Positions 24,407 through 35,338 of a stretch of 64,000 bases of DNA are shown here, in pieces. The stretch is taken from the NCBI GenBank assembly GCA_033977485.1, contig CM066987.1, positions 52,912,533 to 52,976,532 of the forward strand, written 5' to 3'. Numbering within the stretch: the stretch's first letter is position 1; every line of letters begins with the position of its first letter. The position numbers were made by a program, and so were the translations under genes. Under the pieces are notes generated by a model. That model did no database searches and was not told the DNA's origin. It saw only the letters and a program-made list of their open reading frames with translations. The DNA comes from Hydrangea macrophylla. Its lineage: Eukaryota; Streptophyta; Magnoliopsida; Cornales; Hydrangeaceae.

Positions 24407-24438
<32 letters not shown>
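24407..24438. repeat. (GA)n tract in the NLR 5' leader
   Basis: About 16 GA units end five bases before the NLR start codon. GA/CT tracts are common in plant 5' untranslated regions and promoters and may bind GAGA-type factors; no function is shown here. Confidence 0.9.
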
Positions 24439-24439
<1 letters not shown>

Positions 24440-24443
24440 AAAA

Positions 24444-27155
24444 ATGGCAGAGAGTGCAGTTGCATATTTTCTGAGCAAACTTGATGAGCTCTTAACAAAT
24501 GAATCGAAATTGATTTTTGGAGTGAGAGGTGAGATCGTTTCTCTACAGAACGAACTCAAATGGATTCGATCCTCCCTCAGAGATGCGGACAAAAAAAGCA
24601 GAGAGAATGAAAGGGTGAAAACTTGGGTAGACCAGTTGAGGGAGGAGCTTTGGGTCGCAGAAAACACCATCGATGATTTCTTTCTGCAAACACACAACTC
24701 CCGTCACAAATTCACAGTCAGAAGAATCGTCCGTCCTGTTACTAAATTCAAAAGTCTCCGTTCTTTCGGTAAACGAATTAGAGAGATCAAGAAAAATTTA
24801 GAAGAAATATCAGCAAACAAATCAAAGTATGGAGTCAGTGACAATATTCAAGAAGGTCGTAATAATGAAGCCTCCTCGAGTTCTTCTTCTTCCCACCAAC
24901 CTTGGAGGGAACGTGTGACAAACTTCATGGAGGAAACAGATGTGGTAGGTTTTGAAGATGAGGTAAGTTCAATAGTAGACAAATTGATGTCAAGTGAAAC
25001 CCGTAGAGTTGTTATTTCGATTGTAGGAATGGGGGGCCTAGGCAAGACCACTCTTGCAAATAAAGTTTACAACAAAGTCAAGGGAAATTTTAAATGCCAT
25101 GCTTGGATCTCTCTATCACAAGAATACAATATAAGAGCTTTGATTTTATACTTAAATCATACTCTAATGTTTCTTTCAAGAGATGAGATGGGTATAGTAG
25201 ACAAGATAGACACTGAATACCTCAAAATAAAGCTCGGTGAACATTTAAAGACGAGGCAATATCTGATTGTGGTGGACGATATATGGAGTATGGAAGGATG
25301 GGATGATCTTCTACTCAAATCGGCTGATGGGATGAACCGAAGCAGAGTGATATTAACTACTCGAAATAAAGAAGTAGCCCTACATGCAGATGGTTCAAGT
25401 GTTCCTCATGAGCTCAAATTTCTACGAGAGAATGAGTGTTGGGAGCTCTTCTGCAAGAAAGCATTTCCAGGCAACACTGAAGTTATAAGTTGTCCTCCAG
25501 AGCTGGAGAGATTGGGGAAGCAGATTGTGGCGAAATGTGGTGGTTTGCCCCTTGCCATTGTTGTTTTGGGAGGCTTGTTGTCGCGCAAGGAAAAGCTACC
25601 AAGTGAATGGGAAAAAGTATTCAAGGGTATGAACTGGCAACTGCAAGAAGGCCCACAAAATATTTCTAGAATTTTGGGTTTAAGCTATGATGATTTGCCT
25701 TATTACTTGAAGGATTGTTTTCTCTATTGTGGGGTTTTCCCGGAGGATTTTGTTATCCAGATTCAGAAATTGATACGGTTGTTGATTGCTGAAGGCTTTA
25801 TTAAACCAAGGGGAGCTGAAACCCTAGAGGACGTAGCTGAGGATTACTTGGGGGAGCTGATTCAGAGAAGCATGATTCAAGGAGAGAAAAAGAGTTGCAA
25901 TGGAGGTCTCAAAACATGCCGCGTTCATGATCTTCTCAGAGAACTAGCCATCTCTAGAGCCAAGGAAAGTAAGTTCTTTGAAATTTCAATGCTTGATCAT
26001 GAGTCCTTATTCTATGTTCTTCGACGTTTGGTTGTCTATGATCATGACAACCTTACTAGGAGTCTTCCTTTTAGCCATCTGCGAACTGTTCTACATTTTG
26101 CGAAAGGGAAATTTTCAAAAACCAACTTTCAGAATGTGTTGTGTAATGCAAAATATCTCAGAGTTGTAGATCTAGAGGGGTTAAGTAATCTGTCTTATTT
26201 GCCGCCTCAGATTGGAGAACTTATTCATTTGAGATATCTTGGACTAAAGGGAAGAGGCTTGCAAGAACTCCCAAGCTCCATTGGCAACCTTTTTAATCTC
26301 CATACACTTGACGTCCGAGAAAACGAATTCCTGACCTTACCTGAGAACCTCTTGAACCTCCGAGCCTTGAGACATTTATGCATGGGAAATTCTAGCAAAG
26401 GTTATGGATTTTATTACCGAAGTTCAGTTCCATTCCCCAAACATGCGAATTTACAGAACTTGAGAAATCTCGAGACACTCACCGGCATAGCTGCTGGCAA
26501 ATGGATTTCCTCTTCTCTAGAGATGCTTACCAACCTTCGACACTTGGCAATTGGTAAGATTTTAAGTGTCCATGTTGATGATGGGCTTGCCAACTCCTTA
26601 GCAAAGCTAGACCACTTGCATTCCTTGTTTTTAGAGGGTGATGCAATCCCGATGCTGAAATTGGGAGCACATCACAGTCTTTACAAGATGACTTTACATG
26701 GACGTTTAGAAAGTCTTCCGACTTTGAGGGATTTACCGTTGAATCTCACCAAGTTGTGCTTACAATTCTCTAATCTTATGGACGATCCTTTTCCTGTTCT
26801 AATGGAATTGCCAAAGCTCAAAATTCTGAGACTATGTAGTAACTCATATTTGGGAGATACTATGCATTGCATTGAAGGAGGATTTCCTGACCTTAAAGAG
26901 TTGTTTATTGGATTATCTCAGCTCGAGCACTTGGTAGTTGATAGTGGAGCATGTCCAAGTCTAAGATCTTTGACCTTTCGTACGTGTTCGAGTCTAACGA
27001 AGCTTCCTGAAACAATGGCAACCATGACAAGCCTCCAAGAACTGAAGCTAGTCGACATGCCACATGAATTGATCGATTCCCTACAAGAAAATCATGAGAG
27101 TGGTAACTATGAGAAAATAAAAAATATACCATCAGTCGTTATAGAGGAATTCTAA
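24444..27155 (+). CDS. CC-NB-LRR disease resistance protein (RPP13/RPP8-like)
   Basis: An intact, intronless gene of 903 residues. Members of this family detect pathogen effectors inside the cell and trigger defence. An Rx-type coiled coil (about 1-130) starts MAESAVAYFLSKLDELL and has VAENTIDDFF (71-80) in place of the EDVID motif. The NB-ARC domain (about 165-500) has the P-loop GMGGLGKTT (195-203), kinase-2 LIVVDDIW (274-281), RNBS-B SRVILTT (300-306), GLPL (367-370) and RNBS-D CFLYCGVFPEDF (425-436). The MHD motif reads VHD (494-496); Met-to-Val here occurs in many functional NLRs. About a dozen leucine-rich repeats follow (about 550-880), then a short tail ending VIEEF. The tryptophan at the end of kinase-2 is typical of CNLs. 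The start is fixed by the conserved MAE N-terminus and the leader GA tract. All core nucleotide-binding motifs are present, so it is probably functional. No second NLR is in the window. Confidence 0.96.
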   Translation: MAESAVAYFLSKLDELLTNESKLIFGVRGEIVSLQNELKWIRSSLRDADKKSRENERVKTWVDQLREELWVAENTIDDFFLQTHNSRHKFTVRRIVRPVTKFKSLRSFGKRIREIKKNLEEISANKSKYGVSDNIQEGRNNEASSSSSSSHQPWRERVTNFMEETDVVGFEDEVSSIVDKLMSSETRRVVISIVGMGGLGKTTLANKVYNKVKGNFKCHAWISLSQEYNIRALILYLNHTLMFLSRDEMGIVDKIDTEYLKIKLGEHLKTRQYLIVVDDIWSMEGWDDLLLKSADGMNRSRVILTTRNKEVALHADGSSVPHELKFLRENECWELFCKKAFPGNTEVISCPPELERLGKQIVAKCGGLPLAIVVLGGLLSRKEKLPSEWEKVFKGMNWQLQEGPQNISRILGLSYDDLPYYLKDCFLYCGVFPEDFVIQIQKLIRLLIAEGFIKPRGAETLEDVAEDYLGELIQRSMIQGEKKSCNGGLKTCRVHDLLRELAISRAKESKFFEISMLDHESLFYVLRRLVVYDHDNLTRSLPFSHLRTVLHFAKGKFSKTNFQNVLCNAKYLRVVDLEGLSNLSYLPPQIGELIHLRYLGLKGRGLQELPSSIGNLFNLHTLDVRENEFLTLPENLLNLRALRHLCMGNSSKGYGFYYRSSVPFPKHANLQNLRNLETLTGIAAGKWISSSLEMLTNLRHLAIGKILSVHVDDGLANSLAKLDHLHSLFLEGDAIPMLKLGAHHSLYKMTLHGRLESLPTLRDLPLNLTKLCLQFSNLMDDPFPVLMELPKLKILRLCSNSYLGDTMHCIEGGFPDLKELFIGLSQLEHLVVDSGACPSLRSLTFRTCSSLTKLPETMATMTSLQELKLVDMPHELIDSLQENHESGNYEKIKNIPSVVIEEF

Positions 27156-27581
27156 TTGTTAGTAGATTAATTAAATAGGCAGTCATAGTGATTCTTGTGA
27201 GAGAGAGTCTTCTATTCTTTTCTTCTGTTTTGTTTTGTTTTTTTTTTTTTTTTAACCCGAGGTATAAGTGTATGTTGAATGTCTTTAGTGGCAAGTAACC
27301 ACTTTTTCTTGACTTTCTTATGTGCTTATTGTACTGCGTAACAAAAGATTATGCTATTTTAATGATATAATTAAGTTTCAGTACTCTTTCTAGCCCAAGC
27401 TTAACCAAGGGAGTGTTTAGGGAGGCAAAGAACTGATTTTTGGGTCCATAACTGAACATTTGTTCAACAAAATTACAAATTGAGTATTTGGTGAATATAA
27501 ACTTCTTGCATTCGTAACCAGCCTAATATTTCTCATAGTTCTTTGTCAAACGAAGGCAATTTTGCGGCCCATATATGGCTC
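27156..27581. other. 3' flank of the NLR gene
   Basis: No further coding region was seen. A T15 run lies near 27238-27254 and AT-rich sequence follows; the NLR 3' untranslated region and polyadenylation site should lie here but no single signal stands out. Confidence 0.4.
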
Positions 27582-27865
27582 CAGGGCCGGCCCTGAGGCA
27601 AAGCGGCGAAGCTGTCGCATAGGGTCTCATTTTTAGGCCTATTTTCTTCTAATTTCTTCCTAATTTCTATTAAACTTGTCATTTTTAGGCCTATTTTTTT
27701 TCTAATTTCTTCCTAATTTTTATGAGATTTATCATTTTTAGGCCTATTTTCTTCTAATTTCTTCTTAATTTCTATGAAACTTAGTATATAGACCTCATTT
27801 TTTAGGCCTCTTTGAAAGTTCATTTGAGGTCTCGGCCAAATTTTGACATCTCAGGGCCGGCCCTG
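27582..27865. mobile_element. 284-bp hAT-type MITE with perfect 8-bp TSD
   Basis: Both ends are the 14-bp perfect palindrome CAGGGCCGGCCCTG, extended by AG on the inner side. The flanking 8 bp TATGGCTC occur at 27574-27581 and 27866-27873. An 8-bp duplication and CAGGG ends are typical of hAT elements. The inside has three copies of a 'catttttaggcctatttt...ctaatttcttcctaattt' repeat and no coding capacity. Confidence 0.9.
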
Positions 27866-28723
27866 TATGGCTCTCGTAAAATCAGATAGAAAGTGGGGAA
27901 AAGACTTGGCCAAATTCTTTTTTAAACATTCGCAAACTGACCATAAAAAATTTCTTCTAATTTATGATTTGGAATGAATTTTCTCCACTCACTTATGTTT
28001 TATAACAAATTTAAAAACCCGAAAGTGCTTAATTTGCTCACTCGTGTTGGTTTTTTTTTTTTTTTTTAGGATTCAATTTTGGAAAACATACCACTATTCT
28101 TTACAATGTTTCCAATAATCTCACACTTGCTAACAAATTTGGCCCATAATGCTAACAGGAAATATTCCCACCTTGCTTAACACCACCAAAAACTGTAAAC
28201 TGGCACTGTTTAAAACCATGCCAGTTTTTGGTCAAAGAGTGCCAGATTTGAGAATCTAGCACACTTTTTTGGAACTGGTTAAAACCGAGCCAGAATTTCA
28301 AAACATGGCCAATTTTGTGTGCGACACGTGGCACAAGTTGGCACGCTTTTGGCATAGCTAATTACCGTGCCAGTTTGGTCTTGAGTTTAAAAAAAAATTC
28401 AATCTGGCCACTTTTTGGCACTACTTTGGAACGGTTTTGTGCAGTACCAGTTTTTTTTTTTTTTTTTTTTTTCAGGAAAAAAAATTCTTTGGCAGCATCA
28501 CAGTACCAATAGCAAAATAGCAATAGAACCTGCATTTCAATAAGCACCTTGAATCACAGCTACATGCACAATTAATATATAATAAAGTCTCTCCAAAAGA
28601 TAAAAAAAATTTAATTAAATAAATCCATAGCCATCCAACATATATAGTGTACACATGAAACATAATAAAACTCAAAACATACAATCCAAAATAAAGTTTA
28701 ACAAAAACAGTGCCCAATCTCTT

Positions 28724-28810
28724 CTAGAACCTCCTATTATGTACGCCTGGGCCTTGTTGCGATGCAATAATTGCTCCATAACCTCCTCTAGCTTTACCAA
28801 TCTTCTTCCC
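28724..28810 (-). other. Exon-like piece, unidentified
   Basis: On the minus strand an acceptor-like GCATTTTAG precedes a frame beginning GKKIGKARGGYGAIIA and ending in a stop after 28 residues. I do not recognise the family. It could be the last exon of a captured gene, or chance. Confidence 0.25.
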
Positions 28811-30429
28811 TAAAATGCATATATAGAAGTTAATTAGACATATTTGATCAAGATTAGTCCAACTACTCCACATAACACATTTACTAGAAAGAATGTTATC
28901 TTGTCGAAGTGGCAAATTAATTGTTGCAACCAAAGTCTACACATTGAAATTGAAAAAGGGTTTCACTTTCACATACTCCCCTTCCACCAAAAAAAAAGGT
29001 TGAGAAGAAGATGCAAAAGTTGTAGAAAGATGAAATAATAGCCAAAATAATTGCTATAATCAGTAAAATAGCCTTTGCCTTCTAAGTATTCCATTCAAAT
29101 TTCTATCCACACAAAGATATCAACAACTCACGGGCTAGGCATGGAATTCTTGAAATTCAAAGCAAACAGAAAGAGTAACCACCAAAAGGTGTGCTATAAG
29201 TTATAACCTCAATTTCAGCACATGCATAAGCAGCATAACTAAAGTGTCTCTATCTACATCTATACTAGAACATGACTTTGCACTAGTACATGGAAGTTTT
29301 TACTCAGCCCCACCAATTCATAGAACAAGTTGTTTGAATTGACTATTGAGTGATGCTAACAAACCTAACTTCGGATTACTCAAAACTAGATCCAGTCTTT
29401 GAAGCGTTATTGCTAGAAATACTTATACAAACTGACAACCCTAATTAGCATTTCCAATTTTTCATAACTTGTAGAAATTTTAGAACAAAAAAAATCAACA
29501 AAACTTTGATTAATTAAGTAGTTTGTGTTCATAGCACTTGTCAGGGGTAGTTTGAATTCAGACCCAACCCAATAGATCACAATCCACATGAATAAAAATA
29601 AGACAAACTATTTAGCAACTTTTGATTTCATTGTTACAAAGGGTCAGTTGCTTTCATTACATTACCAGTTGGGGAGTACCAATACATAACACCAACATAC
29701 CGCATTATTATGCTATATTTGCACGAGAAATTGAATTTTCCTTTTTGCCATATCTATGTGTGTATATATAAAATTCATGTACAATGAATAACCTGTTAAG
29801 TTGGAACAAAAAATAAAGTTAACAATGAAGACATTGCCTTTTCCCCCTCTCCTTAAGTTGTAGTACAAGTTTAACAAACTTGATTAGTAGCTTTAACTAG
29901 GAATCCTAGGAGGGTTGTAATAATACAGCCACAAGGATTTATTTTCATAGGCCTTACAAAACAAATTGTTTATATATATTTTTCTTCATTGATGGGTAGG
30001 TTGATTTAACTATATACACCCACACCTTTTTGGTTACATTCCTACAGTTAATTCATCTATCACAACTCCTTTCAAACAGTGGACTGCAATTTAAGTACAT
30101 AGATTCTTTTTAGTTTTGACTAAAGGTTTCAGCTATTACTTTTGTTTTTATGTTACTTCATCTCTTGAATAGCAAGAGAGAGATCAACCAACAGAACTAC
30201 AAATTTTTTGGCACTATGGGAAGCGATGAAAAATGGAGATATGTTTAATCTTGAAAGCTAGAAGTAGAATAATTAAAGCACCTGAGGGTCTTTATCTTTT
30301 GTTGATTTGCCTGAGCATTTTAGTGAAAATATGAGACTACTTAGTGAAAATTCTATAAGTCTTGTAAACATTCATGACCCAAGGGAAAACCAATGAAAAT
30401 TATACCTCATATATCACTGTTCATTCACC

Positions 30430-30580
30430 ACAACGTAGGGGTTTGTGGTAGTAATTCATGTATCCCACATACAGGCTACCACCGCTGTGGACTTTCTTCA
30501 CTTCATTGATCACAACATCTATTCTAGCAAATGTGTCATCATCACACTTAATAATATACTTTGTTGCAACTGTATGAAGC
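30430..30580 (-). pseudogene. Captured exon of a GT31 beta-1,3-galactosyltransferase
   Basis: On the minus strand a TTTTTAG acceptor is followed by about 50 codons reading LHTVATKYIIKCDDDTFARI and, further on, LYVGYMNYYHKPLRCG, then a GTGAAT donor-like sequence. DDD in KCDDDTF is the metal-binding motif of glycosyltransferase family 31, and the NYYHKPLR segment matches plant galactosyltransferases that act on arabinogalactan proteins or lipids in the Golgi. No exons for the N-terminal membrane anchor or the rest of the catalytic domain were recognised, so this is a fragment. Its place between CACTA-type ends suggests transposon capture. Confidence 0.75.
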
Positions 30581-32520
30581 TAAAAATGAAAGACACATAC
30601 AACAAGAAATTTCAATCTGAGGAAAATCCAAGTAAGAAAAACACAAGAGGGGGGGACTGATCAGATTGAATAAGTATGAAACCAAAAAGGAAAAATCAGA
30701 GAAATCATTTGAAACTCAAAAACGTGTACAGTTGGTGAAATCACAGCCTAGTAGATTACTGGTTTTCTTATTCATTAAACAGATTGGTATTCATAACTCA
30801 ACATATGCTAAATAGGGCAGGACCAGTAACAGATCAATGCAAGGAAGGAGCACACAATTCACTTTGCCGAAGGTGGAGATTTTGTGAACTTTTCCGCTCT
30901 TTGATTTTACGCATTCCAAACTAATGGAAGGAGTTTAATCTTTTGCTTCTATATACTAGCAAAGATAACATTAGTAGCCAACAACAACCTAGCTAGTAGC
31001 TACTTTACAGGATCTTGAATCTATGATCTTGATGTGAACCCGTGGAATTGATATTCCTTGAACCCACGATCCATCATGGTGCCCATCAGATCTAGCCAAC
31101 CCAACAACATTCAGTCATCAAATTGTTGAATATAAAATTTTAGGAATTTCTCCAATTAATCTGTAAACATGCAAATAACCAAAATATTCTATTTATCTCA
31201 ACCATATATAGACTTTTTAACTTAGTTCAATGTATCTCCATTTTCCCCATCAATCATATGTTTAGACGGGAAAAAAAAAACTGAAAAACACAACTTATAG
31301 AAGGCTAGTTAACCAATAAGATTACCTCCAAAGATTTTGTCCACACCAATGATGAAAAGAAAATCAGATGACCACTAAGTGACAAACCAAAAAGGTGGAA
31401 GAAAGGATCATTACAAATTTACAAGAATTTAAACGGAGACAAATGAACTCATATTTTCTGGAATACAGACTGATCAGTAAAGATATATATTCACTGCACT
31501 ATTGGATTTAAATATCTGAGATCATTGTGAATAGAGTACAGGACACACTAAAGATTCCGTCCGACAGTTTTTCCAGCATACTACAAGCAGAAGGAAAAGA
31601 CTTTTAATTTGATTCTTAATTAAGAAATTTTTATGATCAAATGAAAGGGCATAATAATGGTGGCAAATTGCAGCACTGTACACCATTTTAGCAGCACTTA
31701 TAATTGAAAGTTGCACACCCAATAGCATTAACATGGAGGGCTCTAGCTAAAGATCACATCAACTAGAAATATGAAACCTCGCATCAAAACACATTTTAAC
31801 AACTTGGGCCGTTGTATATCCCCACTGGGTGGAAAAAAAATATACAAAAAATCCGTTAAACGAACTACACACAGCCTATTGGAGCTAAGTAAAAAATCCA
31901 CTTTTCCAAAGAAAGAAACATAAGGAAATAATCTAGAAATTAAGAATGTTTAGAGTGATGAAATTACCTGTAGAAACATACAATTTTAGAGAGAGAGAGA
32001 GGGGGGGAGGGGGGGAGGGGGTGCATTTTACACTTTTATGTATCGTCTCATTTATTTTTCTGTGAAGCACTTTATAAAGATCTTCACAAGCTATAAGTTT
32101 TAACATAAATTTTAACATAGAAGATATACACTGCCTGATGCACTTCCTACTTATCAAAAGCAGCACAAAATAACTCACAAGTCACAATATATTTTTTAAC
32201 AGAGAAGATATACACTGCCTGATGCTCTTCCTACAACTCACAATATATTGTGTTCTTTTTACCAAAAGTAGTGCGAGTTCTTGAATCAACAAACAGAAAA
32301 ACAAGCACGCAGAAAGGAAAAAGGAAGAAAAATTGCATTGTTCGTATTGGTCAAACACGAAAACCCTAAAGTAGAACATCATTATGAATTCTAATTCTCC
32401 ATTGTTAGCGATGCAAATTAGGAGTACCCCAACTTGAACAACATCCTCATTTATGAATCAAAGAAACAGATACACCAAGCTGGGACAAATTTAGCCTGCA
32501 AAGCTAAGCGAAATTCATAC

Positions 32521-32618
32521 CTCAACAGAGGTATCAGATTGTTCAGTGAGCATTCTCTTCTTTCCCCCTACATAACTATCCACAGGCATAGTTCCTTCAA
32601 GATCAACATAAGAAGCCG
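32521..32618 (-). other. Exon-like piece, unidentified
   Basis: On the minus strand a TTTTCAG acceptor leads into an open frame with AASYVDLEGTMPVDSYVGGK and ends at a GTATGA donor, giving 32 full codons in consistent phase. The family is not recognised. It lies upstream, in transcription sense, of the galactosyltransferase exon, with compatible phase, so it could belong to the same captured transcript. Confidence 0.35.
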
Positions 32619-33763
32619 CTGAAAATCGCCAAAAAGGAGCAGACTCCCCCATTTTTTCCCTTCATAAAGCAATCAAAAATATCAACAGGCCAGAAATCAG
32701 AAAAAGGGACCAGGATAATTCACCAAGTACTTCAGATGGTTATGTATATGTATATAAAGGTGCTAAAAGGGTACAATAATGGGGAGGGTTATCGGTTGAG
32801 CACCATTCATGGCGTCCAAGTGCAAGTCCAAGGGCTTGCACTATTGTGTCTGAAATACATCAGATCTGAGTACAATAGAACAATAAATTAAAGAAACTGA
32901 ATCAAGATCTCCCTAGAAACGATGAAATGAAAATAAAAAAACCATAAGCCTAAATAAAGCAAACACAAAATTTGGTTGATCCACAACCATTTCAATGCAT
33001 CACCATGGAGGACAAACAATCCACCACCAACCTAAGCTATAGGAAATTATGAACTGTCAACAACCAGTAGACTTCTCTGCATATACACCAAAATTAAAGG
33101 AGCAACATCTAGTTGGAATTAGTTTTAAAATTAAGATACCTGAGCTGCATGGAATTGAAAGATCACCAATGTACTTGAAATACGAAAAGATCACCAATGT
33201 TCCTCTCGCTTGGAAACCTCCGTAAAGATCACCAATGTTCTTGAAATACGAAAAAAAACAAAAAATAAAAATAAAAATTACCCAATCAGATGAAACTATT
33301 AAAGCTCTATAGACAAAGAGAGAAATATAGAGTAAGAGTCTAAAATCAATTGATAAATGGATGCAGATATTTGAAAAAATACATATAGATCTGATAAATT
33401 TGTTTGTGAGGGAGATCAAAAACCTCCAAGGGCCAAAGCACTGAAATAGAAATCCATATATTACAAACCCTAACAAAAGAAAGCGATTACAGAGGGGTTT
33501 TGCAGAAAGAGGGAATGGCTACAGTGTGTGGTGGTGGTGGTCGGACATTTGGTGGCTAGGGTTTTCGATTTGGGAGTTTGAAGAGAGAAAAGATGGGGGT
33601 TTGATGGATCTAGGGGTATGTGTGCATAGATCCGTCTGTGTATGTGTATGTACAGATCTAGGCATGTGTGTCGGCGTTGATGATGAAGGTAGTGAGGAAG
33701 AGGGTTCGTGGCTCTGGCTCTCTCTCTCTGGTGTTGTTTATATGTTGTGTATGTAGATATAGA

Positions 33764-33767
<4 letters not shown>

Positions 33768-33822
<55 letters not shown>
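33768..33822. repeat. (GA)n microsatellite, about 55 bp
   Basis: A perfect GA run lies near the right end of the probable CACTA element. Long open frames overlapping it are low-complexity artefacts. Confidence 0.95.
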
Positions 33823-33824
<2 letters not shown>

Positions 33825-34173
33825 ACCTTAGATTTTTGTCAGGAACTGCGGAGACGGAGGTGAGGCGGCGCCAATGGTGGTGAGGCATCGGGGAGAGGGC
33901 GCCTTTGTCGGCCCCTTTTTCCCCCTCTCTCTCTCTCTTCAGTAATATATGAGTTGGTACCCCTTTTTTCAAGACTTATACCTCTGGTCAACCCTATTAT
34001 TTTATTTGGCACGTAAATGTTCAAATTTGGAACTGCTTGAAACCGTTTCAGATTTGGCACGGTTTATAACCGAGCAAGATTGGCCCAAAACCGTTCCGAT
34101 GTTTGGCACGGTTTTAAGCAGTGCCAAATTAAAAAAACGTGAAACTTGCCAGTTTGGCCTTTTTGGTGTAGTG

Positions 34174-34569
34174 CTGGAGTGCTTCTGGAGTTAAAAAAAT
34201 AAAATAAATCATTCCTTTGTAAAACCAATAAATCAATAATACACTTCGAAATTTAGGTTTGCAAATAGTTTAATGTAGACACTATTAGTAGTAAACTGTT
34301 AAACTTACCTTACAAATGACAAAACAGAAGGACAATATACAACATAGAATATAATTGAACAAACTTTGTATTGAAGCGTCAAAAAGAATAATCTGATATG
34401 TTTTATTGAAAGACGGTATAACACTATTATAAAACAACTTTGCCACTTCTATGTATTGTAGCGGTAGAAGCAACTCTAAAATTCAATCCAGTATTAAAGC
34501 CAAAATTTAGAAATACATGCACTAATTGTGATTCTTAAGACATTTGAGTATTATTTTTTACTACAATGC
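34174..34569. other. AT-rich intergenic DNA
   Basis: No gene or repeat structure was recognised between the probable CACTA element and the next MITE. Confidence 0.45.
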
Positions 34570-34749
34570 ATTGGGCACAAACAAAATTCACAAACACAGT
34601 CGACAAACACCAAAATGTATCTCTCTCTCTCTCCTCAGTGAACCCTACAGTATCAGTAGACCCCACAGTGTCAGTTGACTCAATCAAGAGAGATAGACAC
34701 ATATATGTGTGTTGTGGATTGTGTGTTGTGGATTTTGTTTGTGCCCAAT
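34570..34749. mobile_element. 180-bp MITE with GGGCACAAACAAAAT ends
   Basis: It starts ATTGGGCACAAACAAAATTC and ends with the inverted GGATTTTGTTTGTGCCCAAT; the inverted repeat is about 25 bp with one or two mismatches. The interior has a CT run and 'gagagatagacacatat', also seen in the 170-bp MITE family. No coding capacity. Confidence 0.75.
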
Positions 34750-34824
34750 CTTTATTCTAGTTTTAGGCATATACGGTATTGCTCCAGAATGTTATTGTTT
34801 CACATACTATCCAGTATCCACATA

Positions 34825-35338
34825 CTACCTCGTCCTTAAATAACTATCCATATTTCCTCTTTTGGATGTCCCAAAATAAGTGTTCACTTTAAAAGTCAAC
34901 TACAAAATTTATATAAACTTCCTATAATATACCCTTATAATAGAAACAAGTAACATTTATATGTGGTCCTAAAAAAATAGAAAGAAAAAAATAAGAGTAA
35001 TGCTTCACCCACACAATATTTCACACAAAATTCCACACAAAGCAATCATGTCCCTTGATTTCGATGAGTCCTGTGTGGGATCCATGTGTTCCCCATATGG
35101 GGCCAACTGAAATCAAGGTCCAAAATTGTTTTGTGTGGAATTTTGTGTGGAATGTTGTGTGGGTCTAGCATTATTGAAAAAAAAAATAAAATGAAATGAG
35201 TCGGCAAGTCAAATACCGATCACGTCCAGGGATAAAAACAGGAAAGTAGTTATGTAATGGACCAAAAAATGAATATAATGCATCTTTCTTAGACAATGTG
35301 CAAACTTTTAATGGACACTTATTTCAGGACGGAGGGAG
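34825..35338. mobile_element. Stowaway-like element containing a second MITE
   Basis: The left end CTACCTCGTCCTTAAATAAC and the inverted right end ...TTATTTCAGGACGGAGGGAG are Stowaway-type (consensus CTCCCTCCGTCC) and are flanked by TA on both sides (34823-34824 and 35339-35340). The element is 514 bp because another MITE sits inside it. Confidence 0.75.
34999..35172. mobile_element. 174-bp MITE nested in a Stowaway-like element
   Basis: It starts AATGCTTCACCCACACAATA and ends TGTTGTGTGGGTCTAGCATT. The arms are rich in 'cacacaaaattccacacaaa' and its complement and match over about 45 bp. No coding capacity. Confidence 0.75.

Larger units (their letters stand above)
28181..34173 (-). mobile_element. 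Probable CACTA element carrying host gene exons
   Basis: The right end, read inward, is CACTACACCAAAAAGGCCAA. The left end starts CACCACCAAAAACTG, a degenerate match in inverted orientation. Inside each end are repeated subterminal motifs of the form 'ttggcacggtttt...aaccg/agtgcca' (28190-28460 and 34010-34160). The 6-kb interior has no transposase but holds at least one clear host-type exon on the minus strand (30430-30580) and other exon-like pieces. No matching 3-bp target duplication could be found, which lowers confidence that the two ends belong to one element. Confidence 0.6.

Noticed and set aside
33057..33476. 139-codon minus-strand open frame with Phe/Ile-rich sequence
   Set aside because: Composition follows AT-rich DNA; no family resemblance, splice signals or conserved motifs.
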